DNA of 64,000 bases, taken from contig NZ_CP061298.1 of NCBI RefSeq assembly GCF_018687595.1, positions 310,001 through 374,000 on the forward strand, given 5' to 3'. The position numbers and the translations under genes are program-made. Below are positions 24,352 through 32,424 of this stretch, piece by piece. The first letter of the stretch is position 1. Every line of letters starts with the position of its first letter. The notes below the pieces were generated by a model, which worked only from the letters and a program-made list of their open reading frames with translations, did no database searches and was not told the origin of the DNA. The stretch is from Polynucleobacter paludilacus. Its GTDB lineage: Bacteria > Pseudomonadota > Gammaproteobacteria > Burkholderiales > Burkholderiaceae.

Positions 24352-24711
24352 TTATTGACCATGTTGGTATTGCCTATACAAATTGGCAATCGCTGCAAAG
24401 CCTAGGACCACAATCAACACGGCTACTAAATAGTCCTGAGTAAGGTATTGAAAAACCAGCCCTTGGTAAACCAAGATACTGGCCACTACGAAGGCAGTAA
24501 GGCAGCCCAAAACCACAATGGCAAAGTTCGCAATAAAGGCCCCAAGCGTGATGGCCACAAAGACCAAAATCAGATCAGAGACGAGTTGATCGGCGTTGAT
24601 AAAAACACTTTGCGTAAAAGCGGGGTAAGCGTTCTTACCCATCACGATGAATAAAAGGATGCTGGCTAGCACCGCAAAGTTCAATTTGGACTTGAGAAGA
24701 ACGGCTTTCAC
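24352..24711 (-). CDS. hypothetical four-helix membrane protein
   Basis: A 119-residue protein made almost entirely of four hydrophobic segments (about residues 10-28, 42-62, 66-86 and 92-110) with a short polar C terminus YRQYQHGQ. No signal cleavage site or catalytic motif is evident. It is 13 bases downstream of another small membrane protein on the same strand and probably co-transcribed with it. I do not recognise a family. Confidence 0.65.
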   Translation of the reverse strand: MKAVLLKSKLNFAVLASILLFIVMGKNAYPAFTQSVFINADQLVSDLILVFVAITLGAFIANFAIVVLGCLTAFVVASILVYQGLVFQYLTQDYLVAVLIVVLGFAAIANLYRQYQHGQ

Positions 24712-24724
24712 GTTTAGTTCTTAT

Positions 24725-24952
24725 TTAAGCTTGATTGCTAAATACCAAGCTCATACCTAGCCAAAGCACGATGAGCGCGACTAAAGCAGTCAACCCAATT
24801 TTTTTTAGAAAGTATTCCAAACTATCCATATAAGCTTCATCGTTTCCGCCAAAGTACTGATCAAAGCGCTTCCAAACCAGACGGCCTGCCAGGATGGGTA
24901 GCAAAATGGCCACAATGCCAAAGACGATGGTAAGGGTGTTATCCATATTCAA
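24725..24952 (-). CDS. hypothetical small membrane protein
   Basis: A 75-residue protein with two hydrophobic helices (about residues 6-25 and 52-71) separated by an acidic and aromatic loop (RFDQYFGGNDEAYMDSLEYF). The gene is first in a two-gene unit with 24352-24711. Function unknown. Confidence 0.6.
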   Translation of the reverse strand: MNMDNTLTIVFGIVAILLPILAGRLVWKRFDQYFGGNDEAYMDSLEYFLKKIGLTALVALIVLWLGMSLVFSNQA

Positions 24953-25128
24953 TAGTGCTTTCTCAACAATGAACGGTAAGCATACTGTTTTTCTTAGACA
25001 CTAAGTGGGAAGAGCCTTAAATACTCGTCAATAGCTAGCGCAAACCCAATTTCAGGGCAATGCCATCTTTTATTGATACAGTTGGGCATGGAAATACTTC
25101 ATATTAAAACTTTAAGGGGGAATTGAGC

Positions 25129-25722
25129 ATGAGTAATACAACAACCGGTTTATCAATGGATCAGATTGCAGCGATGCGCACACAGGTCCTAGGCGCTGTT
25201 GCTAAAGCACCTGGCATGCTAATTGCCTTAGGCATTTTGTTTATTGCGCTGGGCATGATTGGTGTGGCTGGTCAAGTGATGTTCTCTTTTGTCACGATTA
25301 ATGTATTGGGCGCCTTTTTAATTATTGGCGGCGTTTTGCAAGCCATTCATGCATTTCAATCGAGCGGTTGGAAAAGCGTTGGAATTCAGATCATATTTGC
25401 CATTTTGTATATCGTTGCGGGTCTTTACACTTGGCTCTTTCCAATCCCAGCGCTTGAAGTCATTACCTTGTGGCTAGCAGCGATTTTCTTTATCACCGGT
25501 TTTCTACGCTTGATCGCCGCCTTTCATCACCGTCCTTTTGGTCAGTGGTTCTGGTTGGTTCTGTCTGCCATCATTTCCATCTTGATGGGCGTATTGATCA
25601 TGAATAGCTTCCCCGCTTCGAGTTTCTGGTTGCCTGGTTTGCTGATCGCCATTGAATTGCTCTTGCAGGGCTGGACCTTACTCTTTATCGGTATTGCAGC
25701 CAAGTCCCACACAGCAAGCTAA
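25129..25722 (+). CDS. HdeD-family membrane protein
   Basis: A protein of 197 residues with six predicted membrane helices. It resembles the HdeD/DUF308 family: a soluble N-terminal stretch, then repeated helix pairs with GILFIALGMIGVAG, IIGGVLQAIHAF, GLYTWLFP and WLAAIFFITGFLRLIAAF. HdeD proteins are linked to acid resistance in enterobacteria, though the molecular role is unsettled. The ATG at 25129 has AAGGGGG at 25114-25120; the TTG two codons earlier is less likely. Confidence 0.85.
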   Translation: MSNTTTGLSMDQIAAMRTQVLGAVAKAPGMLIALGILFIALGMIGVAGQVMFSFVTINVLGAFLIIGGVLQAIHAFQSSGWKSVGIQIIFAILYIVAGLYTWLFPIPALEVITLWLAAIFFITGFLRLIAAFHHRPFGQWFWLVLSAIISILMGVLIMNSFPASSFWLPGLLIAIELLLQGWTLLFIGIAAKSHTAS

Positions 25723-25764
25723 TGTATTGCCGAGGAATTTCTTGCTTAGTATTACAGTATCGAT

Positions 25765-25935
25765 ATGAAGAAAACAGATCTATATAAGAATCTTGGTTTG
25801 GCGGTCTCCCATCGCATGAAAAATGCGAGCAAGGTTGCCAAACCTGCAGCAAATGAAAAAGCCAAGACCAAAAAAGAGCTCGCCAGCAGCAATCCACTGC
25901 TGAGCTCTTTGCTGGGCAAGGCCAAATCAAAGTAG
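25765..25935 (+). CDS. small basic hypothetical protein, 56 residues
   Basis: A short frame from ATG at 25765. The product is rich in Lys and Ala and begins MKKTDLYKNLGLAVSHRMKN, with a hydrophobic patch PLLSSLLGK near the C terminus. It has no signal peptide. No convincing ribosome site is seen, so expression is uncertain, yet the codon choice and placement after HdeD on the same strand are plausible for a gene. The opposite strand is also open over part of this stretch, and I regard that as the shadow. Confidence 0.45.
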   Translation: MKKTDLYKNLGLAVSHRMKNASKVAKPAANEKAKTKKELASSNPLLSSLLGKAKSK

Positions 25936-26026
25936 TTGTATCAAAGTAGTGCGGATTCGCCTCTTGGGCCTTACTAACTAGGCTATGATCTCGGTCTTCT
26001 GAGTTATTCATGAGACGGCACTTTTC

Positions 26027-27094
26027 TTGCAGACTAAAACCCACTTTCTGCTGGTTGATTTTTTAAAGACCTTTGCAGCCCTGACAATCATTCTTCACCA
26101 TCTGTCTAGTTACGGACAGATTGCAGAAGATGCGCGCACTGTTTTGCCCAATCTCATGGCATGGCTCTTTAACTATGGCCGTTATGCAGTGCAGATCTTT
26201 TTGGTGATAGGTGGCTATCTAGCAGCGCAATCACTGCTTAAGCAAGAGAAGTTGCGCACTGTTCACGCAGTTCTCAAAGTCATTATCAATCGCTATCTGC
26301 GTTTGTTTGCACCTTATGTCATTGCTTTATTACTGACGATTGCTTGCGCATGGGTGGCGCGCTTTTGGGTCAAGGATGAGTTTGTCGGTCAGTCAGAAAC
26401 ACTGGCTCAATTTTTATCGCACCTTTTCTTCTTGCAAGGCATTCTGGGCCTTGATTCAATTTCTGCTGGGGTTTGGTATGTCGCGATTGATTGGCAGCTT
26501 TATGCCATTCTCGCTTTGATGTTAGGTATGTTCCCCGGCTTTCGTTCGCTGATTTGGATGCTGGCGATTTTCTGCGTTGCATCCCTGTTGTACTTCAATC
26601 GTCTTGGCACCTATGAGAACTACTTTATTTATTTCATGGGCCCGTATGGTTTAGGCATATTGGCTCAGTTATCTAAAAACGATACCGATCCCAAGGTCAA
26701 CCGTTTAGCCAGAATCTTTTTAGGCATTGTGACGGCAGTGATTGTGCTTTCCAGTTTTCAGCAAATTTGGATGCGCAATATTCTGGCTTTAGTAGTGTCT
26801 TTAGCCTTGATTATTTGGGGTGATCGCGCCTACCAAGATCACAAGCATATGAAATACCATAAGCTCGTCAATGCGATTTTATGGAGTAGTCGCCGATCCT
26901 ACTGTGCCTTCTTGCTGCATTTCTCATTCATCTTATTGGCCAATACTCTCTATATTGCTTGGGGTATGGATCAGCGTCACGATGGAATGATGGCCATCGC
27001 CCTCATGTTGATTTCGGTATTTATGAGTTGGCTTGCTGCTAATTACTTGTATCGCTGGGTGGAAGTACCATCACGCACTTTGAAGCTGAGCTAG
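26027..27094 (+). CDS. acyltransferase family 3 membrane protein
   Basis: A 355-residue integral membrane protein with about ten helices, matching the acyltransferase-3/OafA family. The first helix contains VDFLKTFAALTIILHHLSSYG with the conserved His pair region, and QIFLVIGGYLAAQSLLKQ provides the usual F/V-x-x-G-Y/F motif. Such enzymes O-acetylate or succinylate sugars, glycans or lipids in the envelope. I take the TTG at 26027, because upstream in-frame sequence meets a stop at 26000 without another start. Substrate unknown. Confidence 0.83.
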   Translation: MQTKTHFLLVDFLKTFAALTIILHHLSSYGQIAEDARTVLPNLMAWLFNYGRYAVQIFLVIGGYLAAQSLLKQEKLRTVHAVLKVIINRYLRLFAPYVIALLLTIACAWVARFWVKDEFVGQSETLAQFLSHLFFLQGILGLDSISAGVWYVAIDWQLYAILALMLGMFPGFRSLIWMLAIFCVASLLYFNRLGTYENYFIYFMGPYGLGILAQLSKNDTDPKVNRLARIFLGIVTAVIVLSSFQQIWMRNILALVVSLALIIWGDRAYQDHKHMKYHKLVNAILWSSRRSYCAFLLHFSFILLANTLYIAWGMDQRHDGMMAIALMLISVFMSWLAANYLYRWVEVPSRTLKLS

Positions 27095-27098
27095 AAGA

Positions 27099-27626
27099 CT
27101 AAAGCCCTAAGTCTTTGAGAGCCTGAAAGATCTCGCGATAGGATTTCGGGGGTTTATTAGATTCACGCTCTTTTCTGGCATTACGAATCAGCGTGCGCAT
27201 ATTCTGAATATCCATGTCTGGAAACTGCTCAATCAATTTGGTGAGCGCATTGTCATCAGCGAGAAGTCGATCGCGATAGTTTTCGAGCAGATGCAGCTTT
27301 GCGGTCTCGGCTTTACTGACTCCTTGAATCGCATCTAAGCGTTTTTGAATCGCCTCGAGTTCAGCTTCATCCAAAAAGCGCATGAGTTTGCCAAGGTATT
27401 GCTTATGACGGCGAATCCCTTCAAAGCTCTTGATCTTGGGTGTCTCGGCAATGGCATCTTTGATAGCCTCATCCATCGGGATCGATTGCAAAGCATCGCT
27501 ACTGAGGGCTGCCAACACCTCGGCGAGCTTCTGACGCTCAGTCATTTGGCGCTTGAGCTCAGACTTACTAGGTCCGTCGTCAGGATCCTCTAGTTTGGGG
27601 GTGCGATTCTTTTCATTAACGTGCAT
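27099..27626 (-). CDS. darP: ribosome biogenesis factor DarP (YjgA, DUF615)
   Basis: The 175-residue protein fits the YjgA/DUF615 family in length and sequence: PSKSELKRQMTERQKLAEVL near the N terminus, LKDAIAEx-type IKDAIAETPKIKSFEGIRRHKQYLGKLMR in the middle, and LRTLIRNARKERESNKPPKSYREIFQAL at the end (motifs given in part). In E. coli it is a late 50S subunit assembly factor. It is on the strand opposite the acyltransferase and convergent with it by 4 bases. Confidence 0.88.
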   Translation of the reverse strand: MHVNEKNRTPKLEDPDDGPSKSELKRQMTERQKLAEVLAALSSDALQSIPMDEAIKDAIAETPKIKSFEGIRRHKQYLGKLMRFLDEAELEAIQKRLDAIQGVSKAETAKLHLLENYRDRLLADDNALTKLIEQFPDMDIQNMRTLIRNARKERESNKPPKSYREIFQALKDLGL

Positions 27627-27642
27627 GTGTGTATTTTAAGCC

Positions 27643-27954
27643 TTACTTCAGCCTCATTTTCAGCTTACGCAGATCAGGGCTTGCAAAAAGTTGACTTCGT
27701 CCAATAGTGCTTTTGGGCTTTAGCTTGCCAGACTGAACATATCGACGAAAGGTGGGCATTGATACTTCGAGATATTGCGCTGCTTCATCCGCCGTGAACG
27801 AAGTGCTTTTTAAGTGACCAAATACTTCTTCGTGTGAGAAGTCAGCTTTTTGGAAGGCATTGGTTGCAATGAGTGCAAAAAATTTAACGCGCTCCTTGGT
27901 AGGCATTTGCTGCACTTGGTCAAAAATATCCTCAGCGCTTAATAGCATGCTCAT
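27643..27954 (-). CDS. excisionase-type helix-turn-helix protein, probable antitoxin
   Basis: The 103-residue protein has a C-terminal winged DNA-binding domain of the excisionase/MerR type: SFTADEAAQYLEVSMPTFRRYVQSG, then KPKSTIGRSQLFASPDLR. The N-terminal half (AEDIFDQVQQMPTKERVKFFALI) is a helical partner-binding candidate. It lies 26 bases downstream of a RelE/ParE-like toxin on the same strand. I infer that it is the cognate antitoxin in toxin-first order. No other function is suggested by context. Confidence 0.72.
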   Translation of the reverse strand: MSMLLSAEDIFDQVQQMPTKERVKFFALIATNAFQKADFSHEEVFGHLKSTSFTADEAAQYLEVSMPTFRRYVQSGKLKPKSTIGRSQLFASPDLRKLKMRLK

Positions 27955-27980
27955 TTACATTCTCTTTTGTCATATGTGTA

Positions 27981-28298
27981 TTAATGATGCGAATCTTTTT
28001 CTTTGCGAATAAATCGCTTTAACTCAATGTAAAAATTTTCATGATTTCCCACCTTATAAAAATCAATCCAAACTATGTCGATGGCTTCTGTTTTTCTGCT
28101 ATGGCGATAGGCTATCAAATATTCCTGACGATTAAAGTAAAACTTATGTATTAAAAAATCTTTTAAATCCCCTGACTTTTGCACGCCAAGTGCTGGCGCC
28201 CTACAAATTTCATAAACCTGATCTTCTATGGCCAATTGAAGCGCTTTACTGGCTTTCTTTATAAATTGTGCAAAAGGCCGTTTGTAATGTATTTCCAT
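27981..28298 (-). CDS. RelE/ParE-type toxin
   Basis: A 105-residue protein of the RelE/ParE superfamily, recognisable by YKRPFAQFIKKASKALQLAIEDQV, CRAPALGVQKSGDLKDFLIHKFYFNRQEYLIAYRH (parts) and IDIVWIDFYKVGNHENFY, where the last pattern resembles the YkfI/YafO-like and Txe-like variants ending with a His-Glu-Asn-Phe-Tyr motif. It precedes an HTH gene. Its start codon lies inside a 20-base palindrome, so autoregulation is likely. Confidence 0.78.
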   Translation of the reverse strand: MEIHYKRPFAQFIKKASKALQLAIEDQVYEICRAPALGVQKSGDLKDFLIHKFYFNRQEYLIAYRHSRKTEAIDIVWIDFYKVGNHENFYIELKRFIRKEKDSHH

Positions 28299-28316
28299 GA
28301 TCTTATATTAGATCAT
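28297..28316 (-). promoter_or_regulatory. operator-like palindrome at the toxin start
   Basis: ATGATCT (28297-28303), spacer TATATT, AGATCAT (28310-28316) is a perfect 7-base inverted repeat. It overlaps the start codon of the toxin at 28296-28298 and is a good binding site candidate for the HTH antitoxin. Confidence 0.6.
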
Positions 28317-28406
28317 TAGTGATTGTATATCAAATCAACAAAAATACCAGGTCATACCCATATTTTCATGATGGTGAATAATAGAGAAATATAAAAAATC
28401 ATTTCT

Positions 28407-30038
28407 ATGAATCAAGCCAATTCCTACGACTACATCATCATCGGCGCCGGTAGCGCTGGCTGCATGCTGGCCAATCGCTTGAGCCAAGAGCCCCAAAAGC
28501 GGGTTCTTTTGATTGAGGCTGGCAAAAAAGACAACTATGTGTGGATTCATATTCCGGTGGGATATCTGTATTGCATAGATAACCCCAGGGCTGATTGGCG
28601 TTTTCGTACTAGCAAGGAAGCAGGGTTGAATGGCCGCTCGCTTTTATATCCTCGCGGCAAAGTTTTAGGGGGTTGCTCTTCCATTAACGGCATGATCTAT
28701 ATGCGTGGTCAAGCTGCAGACTATCAGTCTTGGGTTGAGGCTACTGGTGATGCATCATGGTCTTGGGATGAGGCACTGCGTCGCTATAAATCCTTTGAGG
28801 ACTATCACGGCCCAGCCAATCAATGGCATGGCAAAGGTGGTGAGTGGACGGTTTCGCGTCAGCGTTTACGTTGGCCCATTATGGATATTTTCAAAGCAGC
28901 CGCAGTTCAGGCCGGCATTCCGGCATCAGATGACTTTAATCGGGGTGACAACTTTGGCGTGGGCTACTTTGATGTCAGCCAGCGTAAAGGTTGGCGTCTG
29001 AATACTGCCAAGGCATTTTTAAAAGATGCGCAGCAACGTCCTAACCTGACCGTCGTCACTGAGGCGATAGTCAGTAAGCTGATCATTGACCCCATTACTA
29101 AAAATTGCCTTGGTGTTGAATATATTCAGGGCGGTCATACTCAACAGGCCCATTGTGCGATAGAGCGGGGTGGCGAAGTCTTGCTGTCTGCCGGTGCGAT
29201 TGGTAGCGTACAAATTTTAGAGCGCTCTGGCATTGGCAGCGCTGAGCGTTTAAGTCCATTGGGCGTTCCGGTAATGAGTGATCTGCCCGGCGTCGGTGAG
29301 AATCTACAAGATCACTTGCAGTTAAGAATGGTCTACAAAGTTAACGGGATTGCGACCCTGAATACCAAAGTGCACTCTTGGTTTGGCAAGATCATGATCG
29401 GTCTAGAGTATCTCTTCAAACGTTCAGGTCCGATGTCAATGGCGCCATCTCAGCTGGGCGCCTTTGCCTACAGCTCACCAGCACAAGAGCGGGCAAATGT
29501 GGAATATCACGTTCAACCTTTATCGCTGGAAAAGTTTGGCGATCAATTGCATCGCTTTAATGCGTTTACAGCGAGTGTCTGTAATTTACGTCCGACCTCA
29601 CGAGGCAGTGTGCATATCAACACATTAGACGTTAATGCGCCACCGGTGATTAGTCCTAACTACTTATCGACTGATGAAGATCGCCAAATTGCAGCAGAGT
29701 CTTTGCGTCTCACAAGAAAGATTGTACAAAGCCCCGCTTTAGCGCCTTACTCACCAGAAGAGTACAAGCCTGGTATGCAATATCAAACTGATGCTGATCT
29801 AGTGAAAGCCGCAGGAGATATTGGTACGACGATTTTTCATCCAGTGGGCACTTGTAAGATGGGGTGCACTGATGATTCGATGGCAGTCTTGGATTCAGAA
29901 TTGCGTGTTAGAGGAATTCATCACTTGCGGGTGGTTGATGCCTCTGCCATGCCGACCATTACCTCTGGAAATACTGCGGCGCCCACCATGATGATTGCGC
30001 AGCGTGCGGTCGAGTTGATTGCTGGTAAGCAAAGTTAA
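28407..30038 (+). CDS. GMC-family FAD-dependent oxidoreductase
   Basis: A 543-residue flavoprotein of the glucose-methanol-choline family. It has the Rossmann motif GAGSAGCMLANRL near residue 14, the GMC signature PRGKVLGGCSSINGMIYMRG near residue 82, the second signature GAIGSVQILERSGIG, and the C-terminal TIFHPVGTCKMG and DASAMPTITSGNTAAP with the catalytic His and Asn. Choline dehydrogenase or an alcohol dehydrogenase are the likely activities. The substrate cannot be fixed. It overlaps or abuts the EamA gene downstream. Confidence 0.9.
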   Translation: MNQANSYDYIIIGAGSAGCMLANRLSQEPQKRVLLIEAGKKDNYVWIHIPVGYLYCIDNPRADWRFRTSKEAGLNGRSLLYPRGKVLGGCSSINGMIYMRGQAADYQSWVEATGDASWSWDEALRRYKSFEDYHGPANQWHGKGGEWTVSRQRLRWPIMDIFKAAAVQAGIPASDDFNRGDNFGVGYFDVSQRKGWRLNTAKAFLKDAQQRPNLTVVTEAIVSKLIIDPITKNCLGVEYIQGGHTQQAHCAIERGGEVLLSAGAIGSVQILERSGIGSAERLSPLGVPVMSDLPGVGENLQDHLQLRMVYKVNGIATLNTKVHSWFGKIMIGLEYLFKRSGPMSMAPSQLGAFAYSSPAQERANVEYHVQPLSLEKFGDQLHRFNAFTASVCNLRPTSRGSVHINTLDVNAPPVISPNYLSTDEDRQIAAESLRLTRKIVQSPALAPYSPEEYKPGMQYQTDADLVKAAGDIGTTIFHPVGTCKMGCTDDSMAVLDSELRVRGIHHLRVVDASAMPTITSGNTAAPTMMIAQRAVELIAGKQS

Positions 30039-30057
30039 GAGCGGTTACTTAAAACTT

Positions 30058-30975
30058 TTGTCAAACACCAAAACAACTACCCTGCCATTTACCCACTTAT
30101 TGGTGGCCTTGGCGATCGTCGCGATTTGGGGTACCAATTTCGTGATCATGAAATATTGCTTGGCAGTTTTGCCACCATTTCTGTTTGCTGCGCTGCGCTA
30201 CACCTTTGCTTTCCTGCCGATGGCCTTATTCATTCCCAGGCCTAAAGTCCCGCTCTGGAATCTAGCGCTCTATGGATTATTCATTGGAGTAGGGCAGTTC
30301 GGGGTGGTGTATTACGCAGTCAATAGCCAAATCTCGCCAGGCTTAGCATCTCTGGTCATTCAGGTGCAAGTCTTCTTTACGATCGGCTTTGCGATGCTTC
30401 TGACAAAAGAACGTTTGCGTCGCTATCAAATGTTCGCACTATTGTTGGCCATTCTTGGCTTACTGCTGATTGCATTGCATACCGATGCGACCACCACCTT
30501 ACTGGGCTTAGCCCTCATGATATTCGCTGGTTTTTCTTGGGGTGCGGCCAATACCGTGGGTCGCTACGCAGGTATTAGCAATCCAGCTCAATTATTTGCT
30601 TATGTAGTGTGGGCCAGCGCATTTTCTGTTCCTCCCTTACTGCTGATATCGGCTGTCTTTGAGGGTGGAGTGGAGCACTTGACCCTCGTTCTAGAGCAAG
30701 CGCCACTCGGGGTCTGGTTAGGGGTCTTCTGGCAATCCTGGGCAAACACTCTATTTGGCTATGCAGCCTGGGCTTGGCTCCTCTCAAAACACCCAGCTGC
30801 AGTTGTAGCTCCGATGCCTCTCTTAGTACCCATCTTTGGAATGGGGGCTTCTGCGATCTATTTGGGGGAAGGCCTGCCAGCCTGGAAGTTATTTGCCGCT
30901 GGCTTGGTCATGGTGGGGCTTTTGATTAATGTGTCTTGGTCAAGACTAAAAGAACGCTTTGCTAGGGTGATTTAA
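30058..30975 (+). CDS. EamA-family (drug/metabolite) transporter
   Basis: A transporter with ten predicted helices in two EamA repeats. The first repeat starts HLLVALAIVAIWGTNFVIMKYCL and the second starts GLALMIFAGFSWGAANTVGRYAG (parts of each). The layout resembles the E. coli cysteine/O-acetylserine exporter EamA. I take TTG at 30058, giving about 305 residues. TTG at 30019, inside the GMC gene, would give 318. Neither has a clear ribosome site. It is probably co-transcribed with the GMC gene. Confidence 0.83.
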   Translation: MSNTKTTTLPFTHLLVALAIVAIWGTNFVIMKYCLAVLPPFLFAALRYTFAFLPMALFIPRPKVPLWNLALYGLFIGVGQFGVVYYAVNSQISPGLASLVIQVQVFFTIGFAMLLTKERLRRYQMFALLLAILGLLLIALHTDATTTLLGLALMIFAGFSWGAANTVGRYAGISNPAQLFAYVVWASAFSVPPLLLISAVFEGGVEHLTLVLEQAPLGVWLGVFWQSWANTLFGYAAWAWLLSKHPAAVVAPMPLLVPIFGMGASAIYLGEGLPAWKLFAAGLVMVGLLINVSWSRLKERFARVI

Positions 30976-31022
30976 ATACTTGTCAGAACCTGATGAAAAC
31001 CCCTATAGAAAGCCCTTTTTAT

Positions 31023-31036
31023 GGGTTTGCAAACCC
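31023..31036 (+). promoter_or_regulatory. 14-base palindrome upstream of livK
   Basis: GGGTTTGCAAACCC is a perfect palindrome 73 bases before the livK start. It could be a regulator site for the transporter operon or a structure in the 5' leader. No known regulator can be named. Confidence 0.4.
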
Positions 31037-31108
31037 TGTAAGATGAATATTCGATTCAGTTTCACTAAAAAAGATTTTTTAATTTAAAGCTTTATTCACG
31101 GAGACATC

Positions 31109-32293
31109 ATGAAAATTCGTCGTCACATTTTTGCAATTACTACCGCTGCAATGTTATCTGCCGGCGCACACGCTGCTGATATCAAAATTGCTGTGCAAGG
31201 CCCCTTTACTGGCGGCTCCTCTTCAATGGGCGTGAGCATGCGCGATGGGGTTCGCTTGGCTGCCAAAGAAATTAATGCCGCTGGCGGTATTAATGGCAAC
31301 AAGATCGTGCTGATTGAGCGTGATGATGAAGCGAAAAATGAGCGTGGTGTACAAATCGCTCAAGAGATGATTAATAACGAGAAAGTGGTTGTAGCCTTGG
31401 GTTACGCTAACACTGGCGTTGCTTTGGCATCCACCCGTTTTTACCAAGATGCCAAGATTCCAGTGATTGACAATATTGCCACTGGATCATTGGTTACTCG
31501 TCAGTTCCCTAATGCACCTGAGAACTATGTCTTCCGTATTGCGGCTCCCGATAACATCCAGGCTCCAATGATTGCTAAAGAAGCAGTTGAGAAGCGTGGC
31601 TTGAAAAAAGTGGCGATTTTGGCTGACTCCACCAACTATGGTCAATTGGGTCGTGAAGACTTAGAGAAGGCCCTGAAGGTTTACGGCGTTACACCCGTTG
31701 CTGAAGAGAAATTTAACTTGGGCGATGTCGATATGACTTCCCAGTTACTTAAAGCGAAAAATGCAGGCGCTGAAGTGGTATTGACTTATGCAATCGGGCC
31801 TGAGTTGGCGCAAATTGCCAACGGTATGGCTAAGCTGGGCTGGAAGAAGCCTATCATCGGAAGCTGGACTTTATCGATGGCTAGCTTTATTGATACCGCA
31901 GGCAAGAATGGTGACGGCGCAGTGATGCCTGAGACTTTTATTCAGCAACCAGCCAATACGCCAAAACGTAAAGCATTTGTGGATAACTATCTGAAGGATT
32001 TCAAACCTAAAAATGGCATCATCGCTTCTCCAGTATCTGCAGCCCAAGGTTACGACTCCGTTTACGTCTTAGCTGCTGCGATCAAGCAGGCTAACAGCAC
32101 AGAAGGGCCAAAGATCTTGGCAGCGCTGCAAGATTTGAAGACCCCAGTTGAGGGCGTTGTAATGACCTATAACAAGCCATTTAGCGCTACTGATCACGAG
32201 GCTATTAAGGCCAAGGATGTCGTGATGGGCGTGGTTGAAAGCGGCCGCGTTCAGTATTTGAATGCTGATGACGCTACAGCCAAGAAGAAGTAA
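31109..32293 (+). CDS. livK: branched-chain amino-acid ABC transporter, substrate-binding protein
   Basis: A 394-residue periplasmic binding protein with a signal peptide (positively charged start, hydrophobic stretch to residue 22, cleavage near AHA-AD). The mature part is a Leu/Ile/Val-binding (type I) fold: IKIAVQGPFTGGSSSMG, GVRLAAKEINAAGGINGNKI and a central VIDNIATG. It delivers amino acids to the LivHMGF complex encoded downstream. A GGAGAC ribosome site precedes the ATG. A terminator-like hairpin follows the gene, which would give more LivK than membrane components. Confidence 0.93.
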   Translation: MKIRRHIFAITTAAMLSAGAHAADIKIAVQGPFTGGSSSMGVSMRDGVRLAAKEINAAGGINGNKIVLIERDDEAKNERGVQIAQEMINNEKVVVALGYANTGVALASTRFYQDAKIPVIDNIATGSLVTRQFPNAPENYVFRIAAPDNIQAPMIAKEAVEKRGLKKVAILADSTNYGQLGREDLEKALKVYGVTPVAEEKFNLGDVDMTSQLLKAKNAGAEVVLTYAIGPELAQIANGMAKLGWKKPIIGSWTLSMASFIDTAGKNGDGAVMPETFIQQPANTPKRKAFVDNYLKDFKPKNGIIASPVSAAQGYDSVYVLAAAIKQANSTEGPKILAALQDLKTPVEGVVMTYNKPFSATDHEAIKAKDVVMGVVESGRVQYLNADDATAKKK

Positions 32294-32340
32294 GACAGTC
32301 CTGGGGCAGCGCTTTTTCTGCGCCGCACCATGAGCTTGAC

Positions 32341-32369
32341 CAAAACGCCGCCCTCCAGCGGCGTTTTGC
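32341..32369 (+). terminator. hairpin between livK and livH
   Basis: CAAAACGCCGC (32341-32351) and GCGGCGTTTTG (32358-32368) form a perfect 11-base stem with a 6-base loop. The GC-rich core plus flanking A and T runs looks like a bidirectional Rho-independent terminator. Partial read-through into livH is probable. Confidence 0.8.
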
Positions 32370-32424
32370 TTACAATGACGGATTCGACAATTAACCCTTT
32401 TTCGGTACTTTTAGGCTAATCACA

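Noticed and set aside
24713-24728. TTTAGTTCTTATTTAA, similar to the repeats flanking the recombinase.
   Set aside because: It has one extra base and lies far from the recombinase in A/T-rich DNA; a single match can be chance.
25874-25910. GAGCTC...CAGCAG/CTGCTG...GAGCTC inverted repeat inside the 56-residue frame, like a terminator.
   Set aside because: There is no T-run and the arms are interrupted; it can be explained by codon composition.
25685-26044. A 119-codon minus-strand frame across the end of HdeD and the 56-residue gene.
   Set aside because: Composition is irregular (many Cys, Trp and Ser runs), no ribosome site is present, and it is antisense to two plus-strand genes.
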